From positions 825,499 through 889,498 of the forward strand of contig JABYQU010000008.1 of assembly GCA_022264855.1 (NCBI GenBank): a stretch of 64,000 nucleotides of DNA, written 5' to 3'. Below, one piece after another: positions 24,573 through 34,082 of the stretch. Every line of letters starts with the position of its first letter. The first letter of the stretch is position 1. The position numbers and the translations under genes were made by a program. This DNA comes from Lenzites betulinus (taxonomy: Eukaryota > Basidiomycota > Agaricomycetes > Polyporales > Polyporaceae). The notes under the pieces were generated by a model. That model was given only the letters and a program-made list of their open reading frames with translations, was not told where the DNA came from and searched no databases.

Positions 24573-24805
24573 GGCCAAGGGAGAAGAGGGACGTCCACCA
24601 CCCTGGAGATTGAACATCTCGTGTACAACCTTCACTCTTATTCACCTGAACCAAAATTCCATCATGCCCGCAGTCGTGTCGGGAAAGATCTTGGTGACCG
24701 GGGCGAACGGGTTCATCGGGGTATGGACCTTGAAGTACTTCCTTGACGCAGGATACTCCGTCAGGGCAGCCGTACGCTCCGCGTCCAAGGCAGAGCACCT
24801 GAAAA

Positions 24806-24813
24806 CTACGTTC

Positions 24814-24817
<4 letters not shown>
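24806..24817 (+). repeat. LINE target-site duplication, left copy
   Basis: CTACGTTCAGTT; matches 31224-31235 exactly. The last two T may be shared with the poly(T) tract. Confidence 0.88.
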
Positions 24818-24846
<29 letters not shown>

Positions 24847-25431
24847 ATGTCCTCGTTTATTGCCCTCGAGGGCCGCGCCCTATGGTAGGCAATACAAAGC
24901 GGGTAGCTACGGGGAATGCGACAGCGCGGGGTCACAGGCATAGGTAAGGGGGTGGAGGGGGGCGGCAACCAAGGTCACCGCCGGTACAATAGTATGGGGT
25001 GGGAATGCAGGTGCGAGAGAATCCAGGCAAATAAACATCTTAAAAGAGAGAGGGCAATGAAGAAGAAAAAATGGGGAGAGGATGTGCGCTACTGCCACCG
25101 CGCCGGCCACGAGTGGCTGGGACCGAGTTCTAAAAACCCCCGCACATTGCGACGGTGATTGCACCGCCGGGCACAAGTATCGCGGCGTCGCCGCGACGCC
25201 TCTTGCTACGGGGGAGGTACGACCTATGGGCGGACACCCATGGCCGGCTGAACTCCCCCGGCCCCACGCGGAGATTATGGCAGCAGCGCCCCCATATGCA
25301 GACAGGTCAACAAAACAGCAGAAATAAAGAGAAAGTGAAAGTGAAATAATAAGTGTGAGGACGGGGAGGACCGCGGAAAGGGGAGGAGAGGAGAGGAGAC
25401 CATGCGTCGGAGAGCAGGGAGCGGCGGGGTA

Positions 25432-28400
25432 TCATGTGTCGTCGGCGTCGCCGCCTTCGCTGTCGCTGTCCGGGTAGTCGAGGGCGCCTGCCACGGCGCG
25501 CAGGCGTCCCGTCGCGTTGACGTAGTTGAAGAGGGGGCGGAGGGCGTCCTCGGAGTTGAGGAGCGTTGTGAGGGTCCGTCCGGAGAACCCGAGCGGGGCG
25601 TAATGAACGGCGCGGTGCAGGGCGTAGGTGGGGCAGGCGAGTAAGAAATGGTGGACGGTCTCAGGCGCGGTGTGGCAGGTCGGGCACGTCGGAGTCGCAG
25701 CCTTCCCGATGCGCGCAAGGTAGGCCTGCAGGGGGACATGATTAGTACGAAATTGTAACAGCAGATTCGCATGACGACGAGGAAGGGGGGCGACGAGATC
25801 GCCATATTTCGCCGACGGCATTTTGTCGTCCACCTCGGCCATGCGCGCCCCCCGCATTGAAGTGCGCCAGCGAACTCCCGCACGCCGTTCTAGTTCCGCG
25901 CCGAAGTTTTGACGTGCCCGCGATGCGCTGAGCGGGAGCGGCTTTCGTAACGATCGGGGGAGATGGCGACTGGGCGAGGAGACCCCGTGCGCCGCTTCCT
26001 TGGCCGCGACGTCCGCCGCCTCGTTCCCGGGGACGTCCGAGTGTCCTGGGACCCAGCGAAGCGTGAGGCGGAGGTGCGGTCGGGCCGCCTTGAGGTTCCG
26101 CACTGCTGCATGAAACATGTCAGTAAGATATCGGCCAGGGGCTGGGGTACGTAGCGTAGCAGCTTGAATAGCCGCAGTGTTGTCCAGCCCGATCGACGCC
26201 CGCTGCGTGCACAGGACGGCTCTCCGCAGCAGCTCCACGCCCAGAATGGTCGCCACAATCTCCGCCTCGTACACCGTGTGGCGAGTAGAAGGACCGAGGT
26301 GCAGGCGCAGGACCTCGGGTTCCTGTCGACCGGGAACAAACAGGAGCGCCGCCGCGCCCACACCACCATCTACATCTGAACCGTCAGTGTAAACCCGATA
26401 TGCGTCGTCCTGTGCCCACTGCACGTCATCTTCCACTGCCTCCGCACGATCGGTCACGACATGCGTGCGGTGTCGTGGCGTCCAGCGTGGGTGCAGGCGG
26501 ACAGGGCGGATGCGCTCCGTGTTCGAATAATCGAGCCAACGCCGGTAGGCATCCAGGAGCTCATGCAGGGCCGAGCGGTGGTGCTGGACGAGGCGTCTGC
26601 CCGCACGGCGAACGTGGTCAGCGAGTGGGTGGGTGTTTGGGAGAGTGGTGAGGCGAACGGCAGCCCTGTGGCAGAGCCTGTCGACGAGCATATCGAAAGG
26701 GAGGACCCTGGCGTGGGCCTCCAACGAGTCTGTGGGCGACGAGCGCAGGGCCCCCGTCATGGCCAGAAGGGCCTGGCGCTGCACCCCTGCCAGTCGTCGC
26801 ACGTTGCCTACCGAGCCGTGCTTGCGGGTGTGGCCTGGGAGCATCCTAATTGGGGTAAGGAAAGCGTCAGCGGCGTATAGCATGCTCGGGACCACGACCG
26901 CAAAGTAGAGGCGCCGCACGACAGCGAGCGTGAGTCCATTCCGGGCTTTGGCGAGACGGCCGATCTGGGAGATCAACCTGCTGCCCTTCGCGTATGCGTA
27001 CGCGACGTGTTGCTTAAATTTCAGTGCTTGGTCAACCAGTACGCCGAGGAACCGATGGTGGTCAGAGGGCGCAACCACCGTGCCGTCTGAGAGGACCAGC
27101 GACGGCCCGAGGCCGATCCTCTTCGGTTGGGCCTTGCAGTTGACGAGACCAAACTTGTCGAGCGAAAATGCGGAGTTGTGGGCACGCGACCAGTCCTGAG
27201 CTCCGCCGTCACGCTCCATGAATCGCCGTACGCGGTCGTGGCAGGCAGTGAAGGTCTTCCCCGTGACCACCAGGGCAACGTCGTCCATAGATCCCACAGC
27301 AAGTTCTCCGCTCGCGGTGTCTGCGCTGTCAATCAGATCAGAATTATAAAACGCGTAGAGGATAACGGAGAGAGGGCAGCCTTGGTCGATTCCGCTGACG
27401 ATGTCGAAGTGGTCGGATGCATAGTCATCGAAAAGAAGCCGAGTCTTCCGGCCGTGCAGCTTGACGCGCAACCAGTCGACGTATTCCTTAGGCACCCCCC
27501 GCATTCGCAGGTTGTGGAAAAGACGTTCGGGGGAGGCCGCTGGGAAAGCTGATTTGATGTCGAGAAAGACCACAGAGGCAACTTGCTGCCGGCGCCAGGC
27601 ATCCTTGATTGTCTTGGTCACGAGGTGGATGGAGTCTGTTGTTGTGCGTCCCGCACGGCCTCCAAATTGGAGGTGGGCTAACTGCGATTTTTGTTCAGCC
27701 TCGTACACAAGCACGTCCGCAACACACCGTGAGAGGATCTTCGACATGCAGTCGAGCAGCGCAATTGGGCGCCATGCTTTCGCCACCGTGTAGTCGTCCT
27801 TCCCAGGCTTCTGCAGGACCACAGTGTCAGAGATCTTCCAACGCTCGGGATAGTAGTTAAGCGTAAACGTCGCCCGGAAGAGCGAGCCAAGCACGGGAGT
27901 GAGAGTGTCCACACAGTGGCGGTACACCTCGTTGGGGACTGCGTCGGGGCCCGGCGCCTTGAAAGCCCGCAGCGCCTTGATCGCGTGCCGCACCTGCGTG
28001 TCAGTAATCGGCTTAAAAGTGTATCGTGGCTGTGGGTAGGGTCCTGTTGGGGTAATAGCAGCGCTGGGTGGGAGGAAGAAAGTGCGATGAAACTCAGTGC
28101 TCTTCTCCTCGTTCGAGCTCAATATGCGGTCGCGCCTGCCTGCCACCGGGACACGGATGGGCGGAATGCGGGCGCGGCCGCCGTCTGTCGCGCCCCGCTT
28201 GAGAAACCGATTGGCATCCCAGACAGACTTGCCGTCAACCGAGTCGATCCACGCTTTCCAGAAATCATTCTTTGCTGCAGTGATGTGGTCAGCGTACTGG
28301 TTACGGTAGCGGCGATACTCAGTGTGGGCCGGGTGCTTTGTGTCCCCCCGGTGTTTGAAAGACTGCCGACTGAGTCGCTCCTTATTCTTACGCATGTCCG

Positions 28401-29385
28401 TGAGTGCTGCTGACCACCACCGCTTGGCGTATGGAGTGTGCGAGTTTTCCGGCACGTGCTCTGCCACCGTGGCCTGGAGGTCATCCATGAGGGCAGCCAG
28501 GACGCGATCGAAGCGGGCGACGGAGTCGATGTTGGACGGGAAATGTCTTGCCGCGAGCCGCCCCTCCAGCGCCTGGTCGAACGCGGCCCAGTCCACCTGG
28601 CGGAAGTCCTTGCGCACTCGCGGGGCCGCCACAGCTGTGGGGAGTTCAAAAATTGTCTGTATCGGAAAATGATCAGTTTTGGTAGGGCGCTTGTGAGGTA
28701 AAACACTGCATGTTCGTAGACACTCAAGAATCCCCGTTGTGCAAAAGACATTATCGGGGCGCGTGTAGTTCTTCGTGCGGGTGGCTTCGAGAGTTGGGGT
28801 GCCTGCTGGGAGGGCCTGTCGGAGGTCGTGCTGGTCGAGTATGCTGATAAGACGCTCTGCGTGCCGGAGATTATCTGCTGTGAAAAGGTGGTGGTTAGTT
28901 GGGTCGTCCCATGCGGGGTGGTGTCGGTTGAAATCGCCCAGCCACACTGTGTGGTGTCGCTCCGGCTCCCCATCCATGCGGCTGTTGAGGATGGCCCTGG
29001 ACGCCGCATGCAGCGCCGTGTCGTGGTCCCCATCCACATACGTGTTGAGGAGGCGGACGGTGGCCTCATCAGAGCGGATGGCAATGGCCGTGACATCTGG
29101 GTGTTGGACTGGGAGGGCTGTCCACGATCCCGTGGAGAGCCGGGTGCTGACGAGGATGACCGAGCGGGTGCGGGCGACACCATCCGTGCCGTGAACCGTC
29201 GGGTAGACCACGTGCCAGTTGGGCGTGCTGGTGGTGAGTCCAAGGAAAGTGAGGTGGGGTTCTTGAAGCGCTAGAATGTCGTAGTCAGCGGTGAAGGCGT
29301 CATTGAGAAGATCAAGCTGGGCGCGCCCAGACTTGTTAAGGTTCTGCTGCAGTATCCGGAGTGGGTGTTCAGTCGTGTTATTCAT
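25432..29385 (-). CDS. LINE ORF2: endonuclease, reverse transcriptase, RNase H
   Basis: One open frame of 1317 aa. Residues about 8-235 are an EEP (AP-endonuclease-like) nuclease: ILQQNLNKS, LALQEPH, LNTYVD, WLGDFNRHHPAWD, and KTDHFPI at its end. Reverse transcriptase spans about 440-740, with FLDIKSAFPA (first Asp, near 608) and the catalytic pair in GSMDDVAL (near 698). RNase H spans about 990-1125: YTDGSD, YEAEI, LDNTAA and GHSDVPGNEAAD supply the acidic residues and His. A C-terminal CPTCHTAPETVHHFLLACP zinc knuckle lies near 1230. It nicks target DNA and copies the element RNA onto it. All catalytic residues seem present; the residue before MDD is Ser rather than the usual aromatic. Confidence 0.95.
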   Translation of the reverse strand: MNNTTEHPLRILQQNLNKSGRAQLDLLNDAFTADYDILALQEPHLTFLGLTTSTPNWHVVYPTVHGTDGVARTRSVILVSTRLSTGSWTALPVQHPDVTAIAIRSDEATVRLLNTYVDGDHDTALHAASRAILNSRMDGEPERHHTVWLGDFNRHHPAWDDPTNHHLFTADNLRHAERLISILDQHDLRQALPAGTPTLEATRTKNYTRPDNVFCTTGILECLRTCSVLPHKRPTKTDHFPIQTIFELPTAVAAPRVRKDFRQVDWAAFDQALEGRLAARHFPSNIDSVARFDRVLAALMDDLQATVAEHVPENSHTPYAKRWWSAALTDMRKNKERLSRQSFKHRGDTKHPAHTEYRRYRNQYADHITAAKNDFWKAWIDSVDGKSVWDANRFLKRGATDGGRARIPPIRVPVAGRRDRILSSNEEKSTEFHRTFFLPPSAAITPTGPYPQPRYTFKPITDTQVRHAIKALRAFKAPGPDAVPNEVYRHCVDTLTPVLGSLFRATFTLNYYPERWKISDTVVLQKPGKDDYTVAKAWRPIALLDCMSKILSRCVADVLVYEAEQKSQLAHLQFGGRAGRTTTDSIHLVTKTIKDAWRRQQVASVVFLDIKSAFPAASPERLFHNLRMRGVPKEYVDWLRVKLHGRKTRLLFDDYASDHFDIVSGIDQGCPLSVILYAFYNSDLIDSADTASGELAVGSMDDVALVVTGKTFTACHDRVRRFMERDGGAQDWSRAHNSAFSLDKFGLVNCKAQPKRIGLGPSLVLSDGTVVAPSDHHRFLGVLVDQALKFKQHVAYAYAKGSRLISQIGRLAKARNGLTLAVVRRLYFAVVVPSMLYAADAFLTPIRMLPGHTRKHGSVGNVRRLAGVQRQALLAMTGALRSSPTDSLEAHARVLPFDMLVDRLCHRAAVRLTTLPNTHPLADHVRRAGRRLVQHHRSALHELLDAYRRWLDYSNTERIRPVRLHPRWTPRHRTHVVTDRAEAVEDDVQWAQDDAYRVYTDGSDVDGGVGAAALLFVPGRQEPEVLRLHLGPSTRHTVYEAEIVATILGVELLRRAVLCTQRASIGLDNTAAIQAATLRTPAPGRYLTDMFHAAVRNLKAARPHLRLTLRWVPGHSDVPGNEAADVAAKEAAHGVSSPSRHLPRSLRKPLPLSASRARQNFGAELERRAGVRWRTSMRGARMAEVDDKMPSAKYGDLVAPLPRRHANLLLQFRTNHVPLQAYLARIGKAATPTCPTCHTAPETVHHFLLACPTYALHRAVHYAPLGFSGRTLTTLLNSEDALRPLFNYVNATGRLRAVAGALDYPDSDSEGGDADDT

Positions 29386-31073
29386 TGGCGGACAGTGGTG
29401 GTGGCCGACTGCCGAGGGGTGCGGAGGAAGTTGTCGAGTCGGGACTGTTGCGATCGTTGGTGCTCCGCATCCGCGCGGTCGAAGCTAGGGCGAACTTGCG
29501 ACCACACCGTGGGCGGCGGCGGCGCCCGCTCGAGCTCGTCCTCGTCGGAGACCCACGTGTCAGGTGCATTGGTGACGAAAAAGCGGAAACCGCTATCTGC
29601 TTTCTGGTGTATGTGAGCGCGCACACGCCTCCTCAGCGCCGGACAGGCCCGGTCCCAGGCCGCATGTCCATCTGCATCACAGTTAGCACACCGATACATG
29701 TTAGAGTCCCCCGCGACTCTGCACTGTGAGGTCGGGTGGCTGCCCGCGCAGTTCGCGCAGACGTCGTGTGCTGCCTTGCAGTCACGGGCGAAATGGCCGC
29801 CGTACGCTTGGCAGCGCGAGCAGCGCTTGGGCTCGTCCATGTCCCGTCGCACCAGCGTCTTGCGGCCTGCAATCGTGAGTCCTTTCAGTGCGGTATTCGC
29901 TTCATCCACGCCCGTTACTGTGAGCATCAGGAAGGCTGTTTGCTGCCCTGCAAAGCGGCGGTCCACCGGTTTGATCCAGTCCGCTCGGGCGATTGCGTGG
30001 GGCTTCAGGCCGTGGGCCACTTCGAGTGTGCGCAGTGACGGCAGGTCGTGTGGATCGAACCCGACCGGGACACGCTCGGCGACCAGTCGGTACGTACGTT
30101 CGACCACCTGCGCGGTCATGCCCATTTTGCGCGCGAAGGGCTTCGCTACCGCCGGCTTGAGGAGCCAGCGCGCCGCCTCGATGCTGGCCATCGTGAACAC
30201 CGCGTCCCCGTGCGGCAGGATCTTCGCCGACTCGACCTCACTGTTTGCTGGCGGCGTGAGTCCCTCCCGCTCCAGCTCGCTAATCACCTCCCGGGCGCGT
30301 GCCCTCAGCGGCCCCTCCCCGAGGGGCTCGCCCCCTTCCGAGTCGAGCGTGGCTCCCCGAACCAAGACTTGACGCTGCAGAAGGTCTGCTAGCGTGGCCG
30401 CGCGACGTACGCGCACCGGGGCTGTGTCCAGCGTCAGCGTAGGAGCGGGGGCAGGGGGCTCACTGGGTCGATTTGCAAGTTGCGTCGCAATTGCCTGAAT
30501 CCCGCCGCGCGCTTCCAAAAGTGCCCCCTCCGCCTCCTTCACCCGCTCACAGGCGTCCCGGAGCCCTGCGGAGCGCTCGCCCATCTCATCCTTCATCCTG
30601 CCTATCATCTCCGCGAACTCCTCCAGCCGGTCCTCGACGTGGGAGGTATGGTGATCCAAGCGGAGGCGGAGTTGACCCTCGGCGTGCTCGACAACGGCGT
30701 CACTGACTGCTAGTTGAAGATCGCGATCCAGTACCTCCCTGGCGAGATAGGCGAATGCTAAGATGCCGCGTTTGGCGAGCTCCCCTGTAGTTTTGAATGC
30801 AAGGTGCAGAAGACCCGAGATCAGCGCTTCGCCCGTAATGGAGTTATCACCTTCCGGGATCAACTCTTTGCTCTGCAGGAACTCTGCTGCTGCGTTGAGG
30901 TCTGGTACGACCTTTTCCGCTTCCATCCAAGCTTCTTGTGAGGCTGTGTACTTCTTCTTTGCTGTTTTTCTGGTCGGCATCGCTGGCGCGCTGTCGTGGG
31001 CGCTTACGGCGGCGTGCGACGATGGCGGCGTGCTGGCTGGCCGCGGGAGCGATGGTCGAGCTCGACCACCCAT
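29382..31073 (-). CDS. LINE ORF1: RNA-binding Gag-like protein with CCHC knuckles
   Basis: The frame encodes 563 aa. The N-terminus is basic with a second Met at MPTRKTAKKKYT that could be the real start. The middle (about 70-220) is a helical/coiled-coil region. The C-terminal third has zinc knuckles: CSRCQAYGGHFARDC, CANCAGSHPTSQC and CANCDADGHAAWDRAC. Such proteins coat the element RNA to form the retrotransposition particle. The stop codon TGA shares bases with the ORF2 start in ATGA, which suggests ORF2 is made by termination-reinitiation. Confidence 0.92.
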   Translation of the reverse strand: MGGRARPSLPRPASTPPSSHAAVSAHDSAPAMPTRKTAKKKYTASQEAWMEAEKVVPDLNAAAEFLQSKELIPEGDNSITGEALISGLLHLAFKTTGELAKRGILAFAYLAREVLDRDLQLAVSDAVVEHAEGQLRLRLDHHTSHVEDRLEEFAEMIGRMKDEMGERSAGLRDACERVKEAEGALLEARGGIQAIATQLANRPSEPPAPAPTLTLDTAPVRVRRAATLADLLQRQVLVRGATLDSEGGEPLGEGPLRARAREVISELEREGLTPPANSEVESAKILPHGDAVFTMASIEAARWLLKPAVAKPFARKMGMTAQVVERTYRLVAERVPVGFDPHDLPSLRTLEVAHGLKPHAIARADWIKPVDRRFAGQQTAFLMLTVTGVDEANTALKGLTIAGRKTLVRRDMDEPKRCSRCQAYGGHFARDCKAAHDVCANCAGSHPTSQCRVAGDSNMYRCANCDADGHAAWDRACPALRRRVRAHIHQKADSGFRFFVTNAPDTWVSDEDELERAPPPPTVWSQVRPSFDRADAEHQRSQQSRLDNFLRTPRQSATTTVRQ

Positions 31074-31223
31074 ACTGCTAGTGACCGTAGAAACAAGGAC
31101 GTTGATGTGCTACAGCCCGACCCCAGAGTACTTCAAAACCGCACGAAACGATCCTCCCCTTATGAGGATGTAGCGTGGGAAAAAAGCAGTAGGTGGTGGT
31201 ACGGCGTCAAGGAGGGTCCTGCT

Positions 31224-31235
31224 CTACGTTCAGTT
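31224..31235 (+). repeat. LINE target-site duplication, right copy
   Basis: CTACGTTCAGTT; the SDR reading frame resumes at its end, continuing into TCATACGCGGATAAG as in copy A. Confidence 0.88.
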
Positions 31236-32269
31236 CATACGCGGATAAGTTTGAGGTAGCTCTTGTCCCGGACATGCTTGCGGTAAGCTTCTTCCTCCTC
31301 CCACAATATGACGACTTACGCAGGGTGCAGGAAAGCGCCTTCGACCAAGCAATACTCAGCGTCGATGCCATCGTGCACACCGCCTCCGAGTCTCCCGTGC
31401 ACCTCCACGCCGACGAGCCGTCCGAGATGCTCGACCCCGCCGTGAACGGCACGCTCAACGTGCTCCGTTCCGCCGCGCTCGCCCCCGGCGTCCTCCGCGT
31501 CCTCTACGTCTCCTCCTGCGCGGCAGTCTACACGCGCAACGCGCCCGCGCGCGTGTACGACGAGACGTGCTGGAACGACGCGGACGCGGACGCGGTGGCG
31601 ACGCTCGGGCGCGCCGCGGACGTGCACGCGAAGTACAGCGCGAGCAAGATCGGCGCGGAGCGGGCGGCGTGGGCGTTCTACGCGGAGCGCAAGGACGCGC
31701 TGCCGTGGGACTTGGTCGTCGTGAACCCGCCGTGGGTGTTTGGCCCGGTGCTGCATGAGGTGCAAGGCGGGCCGGAGGGCTTGAACGACTCCAATAGCCT
31801 CTTCTTCGACGCGGTCATGAAGGGCTTGTACACTGTTCCCGCGTAGGTTGGCGTGGCGGCTGGCTTTGCGCCTCGAGCTAACGCGGGTGTTGCAGCAATT
31901 GTTATGTCGACGTCCGCGACCTCGCGCTGGCATTCATCTTGGCGATTCAAAAGCCTGAAGCGGCTGATCAACGCATCATCGTCAGCCAAGGGAAGTTCAA
32001 GTGGGAGGATTTCGGTGAGCAGCACATTTCCATGCCGGTGTATGCATCGACCCTGCGAGCGGATGATGACCACGAATCCAGCCGTTGCCGCGGGGAAAAT
32101 CTCAAGCAAGGTGCCTCCACTCAACGCACCGTACGATGCGTCCACCGCGGAGCATACGATAATCTACAACAACGCAAAGTCGAAGGAGCTGCTGGGGATC
32201 GCGTACCGTGGTCTTGAGGAGACCACGGCAGACATTCTGAAGGACTGGGAGGCGCGTGAATGGCTCTGA

Positions 32270-32843
32270 GGCCGTCGTGATCACTGCATTTCAATTTTTG
32301 GAACCTGTCAGCGTGTTATTTGAGTATGATCCATTGTACGGATGCCTATAGCTAGGGTTTGCGAAGAGTCGGCGTGGTCCGAACGTTAACGAAGCAAGTT
32401 GCGCCGCGTCTAGCGCTAACTAAACCTTTATACTGCCAATGCACGCACACAAGATCGCTCCTCGATCCCATCAAAACTGCATCGCCGGCATGCTGCCCAT
32501 CTTCACCACCACATCCCACATCTGCTGCTCCTCGCCGCTGAGGATCGTCGACGCGGCGCGCGCGCAGGGAATCGTGCGCGGCGGCGTGCCGTGTCGTCCT
32601 GTGGCCGCGGGACTTGGACAATACCGTTCCCGGGATGGACTCCGCCGTCTGCTGTCGCGCGCAGACACGCGGAGGACATAGAGAGGGTCAGTGGGCGGCA
32701 AGGATGGCTCGTCGCCGCCACGCCACCTCCTTCATCTACACCCCGTATTCCCAATTCTATTCTCAGGGATGAATGAGCTCGAGGAGTCTCCCGTCAGTAG
32801 TATCACCGCCTCATGAATGTGATCGCTAAGCTAATGAGATCTC
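32270..32843. other. Intergenic region between SDR A' and the APH-like gene
   Basis: The first ~85 bp are duplicated 3' flank of the SDR gene. I see no gene in the rest. Confidence 0.5.
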
Positions 32844-33741
32844 ATGCAGCTCACATCCTGGGCAGAGCTGTCATCTTTGTCTGACGAAGAGCTTTACCAA
32901 GTCTTCAAAAGCTCAACTCATAGCTTCCCCTCCCCCTCGGCTCTGAATGGGGTGCAAGTGCGCCGGATTGCCACCGACGCCGTGATGAGGGTCGGTAATC
33001 TGTACGACTCGGAAGTCCTGGCCATGCGACTCGTGAGCGAGAATACCACCATCACCATCCCGACCATTCGACGCGTCTTCGACATGCCAGTTTCGAGGGC
33101 AATGGTGTTGGATTACATTCCGGGGAAGACCCTCGAAGAATGCTGGCCCTCCCTCGGTCTCTGGCGGCGATTGCGTATCAGTTGGACGCTCCGTGGCTAT
33201 ATCAGACAGCTGAGGCGTATCCAACCCCGAAACACTCTGCGTAGGATCGCATTTCCCGGACCCTTCGGGAGCGAGCCCCAGATGTGTTATGGCCCGATGT
33301 TCACGGAATACGTATGTCTTCATCTCTGTGTAACTCTATCGCCTGTCGTTGACGACCTCATAGGGTGCAGGTCCATTCGCATCTTACGAGGAGCTTACCG
33401 ACTGGTTCATGCACAAGCTCGAGGTTAACCGACGTATCCGGAACTATCCTCCTGCCGAAGACCCGATGACCTTCGACGCCTCTATGCCCCTTGTGCTCAC
33501 GCATCTCGATATCCACCCCAGAAACGTCCTCCTTAGTGACGACGGCCGCGTTTGGCTCATCGACTGGGAGCTGGCTGGATTCTACCCCCAATGGTTCGAG
33601 TATATCGCCATGTGTGGGTCATGGGACATCTTCGGCCGTTGGCAGATATGGGCGCTTGGGCTCATAGCTGGTTTCTATGAACGGCAGCGGCGGTTCATGG
33701 CAAGCATCGGATGGGCTCTGACCACTGGTATACTTTTGTAA
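32844..33741 (+). CDS. Aminoglycoside phosphotransferase (APH)-like kinase family protein
   Basis: Two exons (intron 33312-33363) give 281 aa, about the usual length of fungal APH-domain proteins. The C-lobe has the catalytic loop LTHLDIHPRNVLL (HxDxxxxN) and the metal-binding LIDWELAGF, both typical of PF01636-type kinases. The N-lobe is short and shows MRVGNLYDSEVLAMRLV, the ATP-anchor region, but the usual Lys is replaced by Arg. VLDYIPGKTLEE matches the hinge region. In fungi these proteins phosphorylate unknown small molecules; they are not evidence of drug resistance. The start is the only good ATG before the conserved N-lobe. Confidence 0.85.
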
Positions 33742-34082
33742 CTCGTGCGACACTCTATGTTGTGCTATGTATTGCGTATGTCATGCCACTCTGATGCAAA
33801 ACTGTAGCGACAGATATATGGCTTGGCGCTCGCCAGGGCTGAGCAAACTCCACGGTCTGGTGAGATCTGTCTAAGTTGTTTAGAGAGGCCGTAGCAGCGT
33901 CCCAGTATTACCGTACTCGTGGATCCCCTACTGTGCTGTGCAATGCAACCACTGAGGCCTCACGGCATAACGATCGGCAAAAGTAGTTGCGAACCATTGT
34001 TCTTGACCTATCGCACCAAACTTGAATAAATCTACATTGGGACAACGTCGGTAACAGGTTGTACGAATCTCAGGAAACACAT
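33742..34082. other. Short convergent intergenic region
   Basis: I see nothing beyond the 3' flanks of the two neighbouring genes. Confidence 0.5.

Larger units (their letters stand above)
19987..24663. other. Gene-poor region with repeats and a permease relic
   Basis: About 4.7 kb without an intact gene. It holds the 5' flank of the serine-rich gene, the foldback sequence (20171-20805), a hAT-like MITE (21773-22069), a permease pseudogene fragment (about 23150-23602) and the duplicated SDR promoter (from about 23990). The remaining open frames (for example 20709-21083 minus, 22073-22372 plus) show no recognisable product. Confidence 0.5.
24816..31223 (-). mobile_element. Full-length LINE (non-LTR retrotransposon, Tad1/I-like organisation)
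   Basis: The element is in minus orientation, about 6.4 kb. Its 3' end is a pure run of 30 T on the + strand (24816-24845), i.e. a poly(A) tail. A 12-bp target duplication CTACGTTCAGTT flanks it (24806-24817 and 31224-31235; the last TT on the left may belong to the tail). It has a ~150-nt 5' leader, ORF1 (29382-31073), ORF2 (25432-29385) overlapping by ATGA, and a ~590-nt 3' region. Order EEP endonuclease, reverse transcriptase, RNase H and zinc knuckle in ORF2, with CCHC knuckles in ORF1, fits the Tad1/I group common in fungi. Both ORFs are open, so it may be young and possibly active. Confidence 0.95.
24664..32269 (+). pseudogene. SDR copy A', interrupted by a LINE in its first exon
   Basis: The gene is the inverted duplicate of copy A. 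The first exon begins at 24664 and runs to the LINE insertion at 24815/24817; it resumes after the target duplication at 31236 and ends at 31282. The two parts add up to exactly 201 nt, the first-exon length of all three intact paralogues. The other exons (31331-31842, 31896-32014, 32082-32269) are open and keep the splice sites, TASESPVHL, YSASK and the C-terminal DWEAREWL. Relative to copy A there is a 6-nt insertion and a 9-nt deletion, both in frame. Apart from the LINE I see no inactivating change. The downstream part could only be expressed in truncated form, without the nucleotide-binding motif. Confidence 0.92.
23990..32355 (+). repeat. Segmental duplication, unit 2 (split by the LINE)
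   Basis: This is the inverted partner of 10053-12015. The left part, 23990-24815, carries the promoter and the start of the SDR gene. The right part, 31224-32355, carries the rest of the gene and the 3' flank through GATCCATTGTACGGATGCCTATAG. The intervening 24816-31223 is a LINE. Edges were set by eye. Confidence 0.85.
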
